Origin: an uncultured Campylobacter sp.
Lineage (GTDB): Bacteria > Campylobacterota > Campylobacteria > Campylobacterales > Campylobacteraceae
Direction of reading: 5' to 3'
Assembly (NCBI RefSeq): GCF_938045535.1
Contig: NZ_CALIMQ010000043.1
Coordinates: 1-9,229, forward strand
DNA: 9,229 nt
Each line of letters begins with the position of its first letter. Position 1 is the stretch's first letter. Shown one piece after another: positions 1 through 5,601 of this stretch. A program made the position numbers and the translations under genes. The notes under the pieces are model-generated. The model was not told the origin of the DNA, did not search any database, and worked only from the letters and a program-made list of their open reading frames with translations.

Positions 1-85
1 CCTTATTGTCGTCTGTGATGAAGGATTAGTTGGTGAAAGATTTGAAACAATGACACAATTATCCAAGGAATTACCGTTTTCTTAA
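1..85 (+). CDS. 3' end of an unrecognised gene (last 27 codons)
   Basis: An open frame enters from the left edge (first whole codon at 2) and ends with TAA at 83-85. The tail reads like real protein, beginning LIVVCDEGLVGERF and ending with a Leu-Pro-Phe-Ser C-terminus. Codon choice (TTA Leu, GAA Glu, CAA Gln) matches the next gene. I do not recognise the family from this fragment and assign no function. The promoter of the next gene overlaps its last codons, so the two genes are probably separate transcription units with some read-through possible. Confidence 0.6.
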   Translation, partial: LIVVCDEGLVGERFETMTQLSKELPFS

Positions 86-100
86 ACTTTATGGTATACT
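71..100 (+). promoter_or_regulatory. Sigma-A type promoter with extended -10 for the small membrane protein gene
   Basis: The -10 hexamer TATACT lies at 95-100 and is preceded by TGG at 92-94, an extended -10 (TGn) element. A weak -35, TTACCG, lies at 71-76 with an 18-bp spacer. A start near 107 would give a leader of about 30 nt ending in the AAGGGGG ribosome binding site at 121-127. The -35 lies inside the end of the upstream gene. Confidence 0.6.
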
Positions 101-137
101 TCCTATGACAAATGGAAATGAAGGGGGATAGAAGGAA

Positions 138-419
138 ATGGCTAAACATAACCTAAGTCCACAAAATGGTGAATTAAAAGAATTTGGGGATTCATTTGCA
201 AAATATTCACGTAAAAATACAAGTTGGCTTTATTTATTATTTATCATTATTGTATTATTTGGAGTCGTTTATTTATTTAATACGGTATCTAAGCGTACAA
301 AAACACCAATTGAGGCTTATCGAGAAGAGTTTATTCAATTAAAAGACCAAATTCAAAAGCAAGAGTTAAAAATTGAAGAATTAGAGCAACAAATCAAACA
401 ATTGTCTGAAAAACCATAA
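138..419 (+). CDS. Small single-pass membrane protein with C-terminal coiled coil, unknown function
   Basis: This is a complete 93-residue protein. A polar N-terminus (residues 1-28) is followed by one strongly hydrophobic segment at about 30-49, then a highly charged Glu/Gln/Lys/Leu stretch at about 58-91 with heptad-like spacing that should form a coiled coil. Basic residues on both sides of the membrane segment leave the topology uncertain. The start is ATG 138, with AAGGGGG at 121-127 giving a 10-nt spacer. The gene has its own promoter and a strong terminator, so it is probably monocistronic. The architecture recalls small divisome or membrane-scaffold proteins such as the FtsL/DivIC type, but I see no family signature. 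That is resemblance only, and no function is assigned. Confidence 0.8.
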   Translation: MAKHNLSPQNGELKEFGDSFAKYSRKNTSWLYLLFIIIVLFGVVYLFNTVSKRTKTPIEAYREEFIQLKDQIQKQELKIEELEQQIKQLSEKP

Positions 420-426
420 CATTTTA

Positions 427-480
427 AATGAAAAGAGTGAAAATTTTTCGTATTTTTTCACTCTTTTCATTATTTTATTA
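427..480 (+). terminator. Rho-independent terminator after the small membrane protein gene
   Basis: A perfect 17-bp inverted repeat, 427-443 against 455-471, encloses an 11-nt loop and is followed by a T-rich tail (TATTTTATTA). The stem centre is GAGTGA/TCACTC. The A-run at the start of the left arm and T-run in the right arm are symmetrical, so it could also work in the opposite direction. Confidence 0.85.
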
Positions 481-523
481 AGGAATCATTTGAGAGCTTT
501 TCTAAATTTGTTCGGAAATAGGC

Positions 524-552
524 TTGTAAAAGGCTTTCAATTGTGCTATACT
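524..552 (+). promoter_or_regulatory. Promoter of the cold-shock gene
   Basis: The -35 TTGTAA (524-529) and -10 TATACT (547-552) are separated by exactly 17 bp. TGC at 544-546 supplies an extended -10. Transcription from about 559 would give a leader of roughly 100 nt before the ATG, which is long for this kind of genome but typical of cspA-type genes. Confidence 0.75.
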
Positions 553-590
553 GACTATAGTGTTTTTGTTAGGGATATAAATGGGTTTTA

Positions 591-650
591 AGAGCTCCTT
601 TTTGAACCACAGGCAGAAATATGAATAACCGTGCTTTTGGCACAAGGAGG
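591..650 (+). promoter_or_regulatory. Cold-shock gene leader with possible RBS-masking structure
   Basis: CTCCTT at 595-600 is exactly complementary to AAGGAG at 644-649, the core of the Shine-Dalgarno site. A second small hairpin, GTGC (631-634) with GCAC (640-643), sits just upstream of that site. These features could let the leader adopt alternative, temperature-dependent folds, as is known for cspA mRNAs. That is inference from pairing alone; no fold was computed. Confidence 0.35.
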
Positions 651-659
651 AAAATGTTC

Positions 660-860
660 ATGGAACAAGGTAAAGTAAAATGGTTTAACGAAAAAAAAGG
701 ATTTGGATTTATTTCAGGAGAAGATGGAAATGATTATTTCTTACATTTCTCAAAAATTAATAAAGAAGGATTCAAAACAGTTAACGAAGGTGAAGAAGTA
801 AGTTTTGATGTAGAAGAAGGACCAAAAGGACCTCAAGCAACAAATGTAATTTCTCAATAA
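660..860 (+). CDS. Cold-shock protein, CspA/CspB family
   Basis: This small single-stranded nucleic-acid-binding protein has one OB-fold cold-shock domain and is expected to act as an RNA chaperone in the cytoplasm. It has 66 residues, the usual family length. Visible motifs are GKVKWFNEKKGFGFI at the N-terminus, containing RNP1 (KGFGFI, about 13-18), RNP2 at about 25-30, and a C-terminus ending ATNVISQ. RNP2 reads DYFLHF instead of the common DVFVHF. Start ATG 660 is chosen because AAGGAGG (644-650) lies 9 nt upstream; the in-frame ATG at 654 would leave only 3 nt, and ATG 621 lies inside the leader. The gene is monocistronic, with its own promoter and a downstream terminator-like hairpin. 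The likely source is a Firmicute of the Lactobacillales. Confidence 0.95.
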   Translation: MEQGKVKWFNEKKGFGFISGEDGNDYFLHFSKINKEGFKTVNEGEEVSFDVEEGPKGPQATNVISQ

Positions 861-880
861 TCGATTAATTAATTTTGTGT

Positions 881-930
881 AAAAAAGGCTGTTTCAAAAT
901 GGTAAATTTTGGGATGGCTTTTTTCTTTAT
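881..930 (+). terminator. Rho-independent terminator downstream of the cold-shock gene
   Basis: The left arm at 881-900 (starting AAAAAAGGCTG) pairs with the right arm at 906-924 through A-T, G-C and several G-U pairs. There is one bulged G and a 5-nt loop, and the T-run continues to about 930. It lies 20 nt past the cold-shock stop codon. The change from Firmicute-like to Leptotrichia-like DNA falls in or near this element, so I cannot say which genome it belongs to. Confidence 0.7.
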
Positions 931-963
931 TTTGGATACAATATATGAAAGCGAGGAAATATT

Positions 964-1821
964 ATGTTGGTAGATTATCATATGCACTTTGAATATGGAA
1001 GTTATGACGAGAATTATGTAAATCCTTTTTTTGAAAAGGCAAAGGAAATGGGGCTGACAGAAATAGGGATTACAGAGCATACCCATGGATTTAAGGAATT
1101 TAAGGACTTGTATTATGATGAGTTAATTTTGGATGATAGTGAAACTGGAAATTTTCAGAAAAAATGGCTTGAACAGAAAACTAAATTTGTACATACATTG
1201 GATGAATACAGGGATTTTATAGATAAATTAAAAGCAAAAGGCTATCCAGTAAAATTTGGAATTGAAGTTTGTAATTTTAGAAATCAGGAAAAAGTTAAGG
1301 AAATATTATCTAAATATGACTTTGATTATTTAATTGTTTCAATTCATTTTATTAAGGGGTGGGGATTTGATTTTAGTGCTTTGAAGCATAAATTTACAGA
1401 TGGTAATTTGGTGCAAATTTGGAAGGATTATGCAAAAGAAATTGAAGATGTGGCAAATACAGGAATGTATGATATTTTGGGACATCCATTCAATTTGAGA
1501 TTGTTTAAAAATATTCCTGAGAAGAAAGATGTTGACAGATTGCTTGAAAGTACAGCTAAATGCCTGAAAAAGAATAATATGATTGTAGATGTAAATACTG
1601 GTACGTTTTATCGGTATCCAATTAAGGAAATTACGCCGTATAGGGATTTTATGGAATATGTGAAAGAATATGACATTCCTGTAATTTTATCAAGTGATTC
1701 ACATTATTCTGAACATGTTGGGATGAAAATAAAGGAAGCGGGAGAATATGTGAAGGAATTTGGAATTACTGAAATGGTAACTTTTGATAAAAGAAAGAGA
1801 AAAATGGTTGAAATTGGATAA
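964..1821 (+). CDS. PHP-domain phosphoesterase, histidinol-phosphatase (HisK/HisJ) family
   Basis: This 285-residue protein is typical in size for PHP-type histidinol-phosphatases, which hydrolyse L-histidinol phosphate to histidinol using a trinuclear metal centre in a TIM-like barrel. Metal-ligand motifs run in order: H6-x-H8, E38-H39 in GITEHTH, E101 in GIEV, H128 in VSIHF, H174 in ILGHP, and D245-x-H247 in SSDSH. Start ATG 964 has GAGG at 953-956 with a 7-nt spacer. No other histidine genes are nearby, and PHP proteins also include other phosphatases and nucleases, so the substrate is not proven. AT-rich codon use and protein style suggest Leptotrichia. The gene converges on the chain-length determinant and shares a terminator with it. 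Confidence 0.85.
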   Translation: MLVDYHMHFEYGSYDENYVNPFFEKAKEMGLTEIGITEHTHGFKEFKDLYYDELILDDSETGNFQKKWLEQKTKFVHTLDEYRDFIDKLKAKGYPVKFGIEVCNFRNQEKVKEILSKYDFDYLIVSIHFIKGWGFDFSALKHKFTDGNLVQIWKDYAKEIEDVANTGMYDILGHPFNLRLFKNIPEKKDVDRLLESTAKCLKKNNMIVDVNTGTFYRYPIKEITPYRDFMEYVKEYDIPVILSSDSHYSEHVGMKIKEAGEYVKEFGITEMVTFDKRKRKMVEIG

Positions 1822-1918
1822 TTAATAGTATTAGATGACTTAAGTTTTTTATCTATACAATAGGTTAAGTTCCTTGTTAGCAAATAATAAAAATATAACT
1901 TTATTTAAGTTCAATAAT

Positions 1919-1965
1919 AAAAAAATGGGGATTGTCTTAAAATACAAGATAATCCCTTTAATTTT
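1919..1965. terminator. Bidirectional terminator between convergent genes
   Basis: The stem GGGATTGTCTT (1928-1938) pairs with AAGATAATCCC (1946-1956) over 11 bp with one G-U pair and a 7-nt loop. An A-run precedes it (1919-1925) and T-rich sequence follows (1957 onward), so each strand reads a stem followed by a T-tract. It can end both the PHP gene on plus and the Wzz-like gene on minus. Confidence 0.8.
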
Positions 1966-1972
1966 ATTGTTT

Positions 1973-2725
1973 TTAATTTTTTCTTTTTTTAATGTCTTCC
2001 CAATCTAGTGTTGTTGAAAATTCCTTCATAAATGCAATTAATATTCCTAAGAAAATTCCTAAAAATAATGAACCAGCGATAACCAGCTTTTTATTTAAAG
2101 AAGGTTTTGTTGTAGAATTTATAAATTTTACAACTGGATTTGGATCATTTTTTAACAAACGGTAATATGCCAGTCTTGATACAAGAGTGTCTGTTAATGA
2201 ATCTTTTGTGGTTCTGATATCAACATTTTTTGTCAAAAAACTGTATTGTTGCTCTAAAAGTTTTATTTGTGAATCCAAAAAGTTGTTTTTTCTTTCAAGA
2301 AGATAATTTTGTGCAAGTATTGGGTATTCCTTTGCAAAATTTTCTCCTTCGGATTTGCTATTTGTAGAAAATTTTACTTTTACCATAGGATCATTTGTTT
2401 CAGATTGAGCAGTCAATCTTGTTGTCATTTCCTTTAGAAATTTGTCATCAGGTAAATTTACATTTTTTAAAGTCTTTGAATTTTTTTTCAAGTAATTGAA
2501 AAAATCAAATGAAGTTAGTGAAAATTGTGAATTTTCTCCAATTTCTGTAAGAACTTTGTCGTTTCCATAAAGTATTATTTCCGATTTGAATGATTTATGT
2601 ACAAATACGAAAATTGTTGATAGTATTACAACTAATATTGTTGTTAAAGCAATTAGGGCTTTATCTTTATAAAGAATTTTAATTATCATATTGGCATCAA
2701 TTGCCTGTTGATTTTTATTGTCCAT
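1973..2725 (-). CDS. Wzz-type polysaccharide chain-length determinant / LPS biosynthesis protein
   Basis: This 250-residue inner-membrane protein has the classic Wzz layout. A short cytoplasmic N-terminus is followed by a membrane helix at about 23-42, a periplasmic domain at about 45-210 with helix-forming stretches (about 130-168), and a second helix at about 213-233 followed by a charged cytoplasmic tail. Family members form rings that set the chain length of O-antigen or other surface polysaccharide. No Walker motifs follow the second helix, so this is not a fused tyrosine autokinase. Start ATG is at 2725, with an AAGGA site at 2732-2736 on the minus strand. No other polysaccharide genes are in view, so the exact glycan is unknown. 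The source looks like Leptotrichia. Confidence 0.82.
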   Translation of the reverse strand: MDNKNQQAIDANMIIKILYKDKALIALTTILVVILSTIFVFVHKSFKSEIILYGNDKVLTEIGENSQFSLTSFDFFNYLKKNSKTLKNVNLPDDKFLKEMTTRLTAQSETNDPMVKVKFSTNSKSEGENFAKEYPILAQNYLLERKNNFLDSQIKLLEQQYSFLTKNVDIRTTKDSLTDTLVSRLAYYRLLKNDPNPVVKFINSTTKPSLNKKLVIAGSLFLGIFLGILIAFMKEFSTTLDWEDIKKRKN

Positions 2726-2775
2726 TTCCTTTCCTTTCCATTTAAGTTTTAATACTAAATCCCATTAAAACAGAA

Positions 2776-2804
2776 ATTATAATTTATTTAATTTCTTATT
2801 GCAA
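2776..2804 (-). promoter_or_regulatory. Promoter of the Wzz-like gene
   Basis: Read on the minus strand, -35 TTGCAA (2804-2799) and a perfect -10 TATAAT (2781-2776) are separated by 17 bp. Transcription from about 2769 would give a leader of about 44 nt. The surroundings are extremely AT-rich, so chance hexamers are common; the correct spacing is the main support. Confidence 0.6.
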
Positions 2805-2916
2805 AAAGAATTTGTAATAAATTTACTATTCAAATGAAAAATAGCATAAATTAAAATTTTTATATATTAATTTTATCAAAAAAAGTGAAAAATGACAATG
2901 GAAAATTTAATAAAAA

Positions 2917-2946
2917 TTATAAAATAAACGAAAAATATGATATAAT
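2917..2946 (+). promoter_or_regulatory. Promoter of the aminotransferase gene
   Basis: A perfect -10 TATAAT (2941-2946) is preceded by TGA (2938-2940), giving an extended -10. A poor -35, TTATAA (2917-2922), has an 18-bp spacer. Start would fall near 2953, about 45 nt before the ATG at 2998. It is divergent from the promoter of the Wzz-like gene within one 272-nt intergenic region. Confidence 0.6.
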
Positions 2947-2997
2947 GGGTTATTGATAAAAAATAAATATGAAACGTAAAGAAAGAAGGTTTTGAAA

Positions 2998-3399
2998 ATG
3001 TACATAGATCCAATAATAAAAGGAATAGAAATATCAGATATAAGAAAAATTCATGAAAGATTGTCGTCTTATAAAAATGTAATAAATATGACAATTGGGG
3101 AGCCAGATACGGATGCACCGAAAAAAGTAAAGGAAGCAATCGCTTATCATGCTTTAAACAGCCCAATTAAATATTCACCTGTGGGTGGAATGCCTGAATT
3201 AAGAGAGAAAATTGCAAAATTTTATAATGAAAAATTTGGAGGAAATTACAACAAAGACAATGTTTTAGTTACAGTTGGTTCGACTGAAGGACTTTCTTCT
3301 ACACTTAAAACAATTCTTGCAGAAGATGACGAAGTGTTAATTCCAACTCCAGCGTATGTTGGATATGAGCCATTAATTAGGGTTGCAAGAGCAAAAAGC
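2998..3399 (+). pseudogene. PLP-dependent class I/II aminotransferase, truncated at the 3' side by a sequence junction
   Basis: About 134 N-terminal residues of a fold-type I aminotransferase (aspartate/aromatic aminotransferase-like, usually 380-400 residues). It has the substrate-side motif NMTIGEPD, the YSPVGGMPELREKI block, the cofactor-phosphate segment VTVGSTEGL and the PTPAYVGYEP block. Everything after the RVARAKS segment is missing, including the PLP-binding lysine, so no active enzyme can come from this sequence. Start ATG 2998 follows AGAAGG (2984-2989) with an 8-nt spacer; an upstream in-frame TTG at 2992 is less likely. The frame runs on into FtsA coding sequence and stops at 3720, giving a nominal 240-residue hybrid. 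The gene was probably intact in its Leptotrichia source. Confidence 0.88.
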
Positions 3400-3720
3400 G
3401 TGGGCGGCTTGCACGAGATCGCTGATGATATTTCAAATTCTTGCGCACTAGGACTTTGCATGTATGGTTTCGGCGAATTCACTCCATACGAGATGGACTC
3501 TAACGGCAAACTCCGCTACAAAGACGAAGTTATAAATAAGGCTCCGAAACGAAACGTGAACGAATATTATGAAAAAGAGGTCAGCAAGGCGATAGAAAAA
3601 GAGGGCGTCAGAGCGGATAGCGGTGCGGCTAAGAAGGAGGATTTGAATATCCAACTTCCCAAAAAAGACGGACAGAATTTTTTCAATAAAATTTGGTCGT
3701 CTATGAAAAATTGGTTTTAA
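3391..3720 (+). CDS. ftsA: Cell division protein FtsA, C-terminal fragment
   Basis: The last 106 or so codons of FtsA, the actin-like protein that tethers FtsZ to the membrane and recruits later divisome proteins. GGLHEIADDISNS followed by the CALGLCMYGFGEF strand-helix is the end of the last actin-like subdomain. Next come a variable polar linker and a C-terminal amphipathic helix rich in Phe, Trp and Lys (last 14 residues, ending SSMKNWF), the typical membrane-targeting anchor. ftsZ begins 22 nt after the stop, the standard ftsA-ftsZ order. The 5' part of the gene is absent: the sequence to the left belongs to an unrelated aminotransferase. The left boundary cannot be set exactly because a few bases around 3391-3403 could belong to either side. 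Confidence 0.88.
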   Translation, partial: AKSVGGLHEIADDISNSCALGLCMYGFGEFTPYEMDSNGKLRYKDEVINKAPKRNVNEYYEKEVSKAIEKEGVRADSGAAKKEDLNIQLPKKDGQNFFNKIWSSMKNWF

Positions 3721-3742
3721 ATTTTAAGCTAAGGAGATACTC

Positions 3743-4903
3743 GTGAAAGGATACAGCATGGAAGAAAGAAAGGGCATCTACGGTGCCAAGATGAAGGTTA
3801 TCGGCGTCGGCGGCGGCGGATGCAACATGATAAATCATATGATCCGCGAAGGATTTACCAAAACCGACGTTGAGCTTATGGTGGCTAACACCGATGCACA
3901 GGCGTTAGAAAAATCGATCGCAAATACTAGAATTTTACTAGGCGAAAACACCACCAAGGGCCTTGGCTGCGGTATGGATCCTGCGCTTGCTAAGATGGCT
4001 GCGGAGGAGAATTATGACGATCTTAAAGACCGCTTGGACTACTCCGACATTGTTTTCGTTGGCTCCGGTCTGGGCGGTGGCACCGGTACGGGCGCTGCGC
4101 CTATAGTCGCTAAAGCTGCGAAAGAGAAAAAAGCGCTAACTATCGGCGTCGTTACCACCCCTTTCGGTTTTGAGGGCAAAAAGCGTATGCGATTAGCACA
4201 AGAGGGTCTTGAAGAGCTTAAAAAAGAGTGCGATTCCATAATCGTTATCCCAAATCAAAATTTACTAAAGATCATCGATAAAAAAACCGGTCTAAAAGAT
4301 GCCTTTAAAATCGTAGATAATGTCCTATTCCAAGCCGTAAACGGTATGATCTCCGTGATCTTAGAGTCCGGTGACAGCGATATCAACGTCGATTATGCCG
4401 ACGTCAAAAAGGTAATGACTCACCGCGGTTTGGCGCTTATGGGTATCGGCGTTAGCGAGGGCGAAGGCGCGGCAGAGGAGGCGCTAAAAAGCGCGATCCA
4501 ATCTCCGCTTTTGGATAATACCTCCATCCACGGCGCTATGGGCGTGTTGGTGCATTTCAAGATGTCGCCTGATTGCTCCTTACTTGAGATCGAATCTGCG
4601 ATGAATATCATCGAAGATACCGTGGATAAGGATGCCGACGTTACCTGGGGCACCACCACCGATCCTAAGATGGAAAATAACCGCGTCGAGGTTACTCTCA
4701 TCGCCACCGGCTTTGAAAGGAGCATCGAGGAAAAAAAGCAGGTCGCCAGCGATAACGTAGCGGATCGCAGAAAGGCGCTTTTAGAGAGCATGGGTCGAAA
4801 TTCTATCTTTTCTAGACAAAAGGTAAGTAGCGGCGATTTTAACGGAGACGAAACCTACGACGAGCTCGACGAGCCCGCATTCCTACGCAATCAGATGGAC
4901 TAA
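3743..4903 (+). CDS. ftsZ: Cell division protein FtsZ
   Basis: The tubulin-like GTPase that polymerises into the Z-ring. The 386-residue protein shows the N-terminal GVGGGGCNMIN nucleotide loop (about 21-31), VANTDAQAL (about 48-55), the tubulin signature GGGTGTG (111-117), TPFGFEGKKR (about 139-148) and the catalytic T7 loop NVDYAD (215-220). A short polar linker leads to the conserved tail DEPAFLRNQ (about 376-384), which binds FtsA and other partners. Start GTG 3743 is preferred because AAGGAG (3731-3736) lies 6 nt upstream; the ATG at 3758 would be 21 nt from it. The gene lies directly downstream of ftsA. Codon use is markedly richer in G+C than anything before 3395. Protein style suggests Campylobacterota. 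Confidence 0.98.
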   Translation: MKGYSMEERKGIYGAKMKVIGVGGGGCNMINHMIREGFTKTDVELMVANTDAQALEKSIANTRILLGENTTKGLGCGMDPALAKMAAEENYDDLKDRLDYSDIVFVGSGLGGGTGTGAAPIVAKAAKEKKALTIGVVTTPFGFEGKKRMRLAQEGLEELKKECDSIIVIPNQNLLKIIDKKTGLKDAFKIVDNVLFQAVNGMISVILESGDSDINVDYADVKKVMTHRGLALMGIGVSEGEGAAEEALKSAIQSPLLDNTSIHGAMGVLVHFKMSPDCSLLEIESAMNIIEDTVDKDADVTWGTTTDPKMENNRVEVTLIATGFERSIEEKKQVASDNVADRRKALLESMGRNSIFSRQKVSSGDFNGDETYDELDEPAFLRNQMD

Positions 4904-5416
4904 ATGCGCAGACGAGATAGGCAGCTAAGCGAAGATGAGGCGTTAAAAATCATCGACGAGAGCGAATACGCTACGCTTAGCTGCATAGATGATAGCGGCG
5001 AAATTTTTAGCGTGCCTATCTCGCCGGTGCGCGATGCGGACGTTATTTATATCCACGGCGCGCCCGCTGGTATGAAGGCAAAACTCTTTCAAAACGGACG
5101 TGCGGTAACGGCTGTTTTTGTTAGCTACAACCGCGTTCCTACCCCAAGCGACGAAGAATACCGATCTATCGCAAACGACGCTGCCGCTTTAGGCTCTATA
5201 GTTTATACGACGGAGTACCGCAGTGCGATCGCCGTTTGTGAAGCAAACGAAGTGTTAGATGACGAACGTAAAATTTACGCCCTACGGATACTTTGCGAAA
5301 AATACACCCCAAACTATATGTCGCGCGTAGAGTTTGCCTCCAGAGCATCATTAAAGCGCACGAAAATTTACGAACTCAAAATAAAATCCGTAACCGCAAA
5401 GGCTAAAATTTTATAA
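4904..5416 (+). CDS. Pyridoxamine-5'-phosphate-oxidase-like flavoprotein, NimA family
   Basis: This 170-residue protein has the split-barrel FMN-binding fold of the PNPOx-like/NimA family. Visible features are the MRRRDRQLSEDEALKIIDES opening typical of Nim-like proteins, the strand pair ATLSCIDD...FSVPISPV, YIHGAPAGMKAKL (about 49-61; the residues around the H-G-A segment usually contact the flavin), and a C-terminal ALRILCEKYTPNYM helix. Some family members reduce 5-nitroimidazoles, but most are uncharacterised flavin reductases, so drug resistance cannot be inferred. The ATG follows the ftsZ stop with no intervening base and no clear Shine-Dalgarno site. Translation is therefore probably coupled to ftsZ termination, and the gene should share the division-gene transcript. 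Confidence 0.85.
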   Translation: MRRRDRQLSEDEALKIIDESEYATLSCIDDSGEIFSVPISPVRDADVIYIHGAPAGMKAKLFQNGRAVTAVFVSYNRVPTPSDEEYRSIANDAAALGSIVYTTEYRSAIAVCEANEVLDDERKIYALRILCEKYTPNYMSRVEFASRASLKRTKIYELKIKSVTAKAKIL

Positions 5417-5601
5417 TGCGTCCAAATTTGCGCTTCCTGCGCCATGCCTTACTTTGCGGGAATCTCTTCTTTTATATGTTTTTGTCCTTTTTGTCGACCG
5501 CCCTACTTTACTTGCGATTGACATTCGCTTGGGTTTAGTGCGGCACCTCTTTTCAACGCCGCTATTTGATTTCAGTTATGATGGGCTTTAAAGGAGCGAG
5601 A
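5417..5601. other. Intergenic gap between the NimA-like gene and bioDA
   Basis: These 185 nt contain no convincing gene. There is a short GCGC-TTCCT-GCGC inverted repeat near 5430 without a T-tract, so I do not call it a terminator. TTGACA at 5518-5523 has no -10 at a proper distance. The plus strand is pyrimidine-rich around 5461-5510. A promoter for bioDA is expected here, but I cannot point to one with confidence. Confidence 0.5.

Noticed and set aside
621..659. Upstream ATG extending the cold-shock protein by 13 residues
   Set aside because: No ribosome binding site precedes 621. The extension covers the Shine-Dalgarno site itself, and the 66-residue form matches the family.
931..945. 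Promoter for the PHP gene using TACAAT at 937-942
   Set aside because: There is no -35 at an acceptable distance and no TGn extension. In DNA this AT-rich the hexamer is not persuasive, and the join may lie nearby.
2876..3166. Minus-strand open frame rich in Phe, Leu and Ile opposite the aminotransferase start
   Set aside because: The hydrophobic look comes from reading A-rich coding DNA in reverse, and it overlaps a clear gene and promoter.
2998..3720. A single 240-residue protein reading through from aminotransferase to FtsA
   Set aside because: Both parts are broken mid-domain, and composition changes at the same point. It is treated as two fragments meeting at a join, not as a novel fusion.
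4904..5416. Calling the NimA-like gene a nitroimidazole resistance determinant
   Set aside because: Family membership does not establish that activity, and the gene sits in a housekeeping context with no mobile element.
5420..5445. Terminator after the NimA-like gene formed by the GCGC/GCGC inverted repeat
   Set aside because: The stem is only 4 bp and no T-tract follows.
5518..5546. Promoter for bioDA from the perfect TTGACA at 5518-5523
   Set aside because: The region 16-18 bp downstream is GC-rich and has no -10 resemblance.
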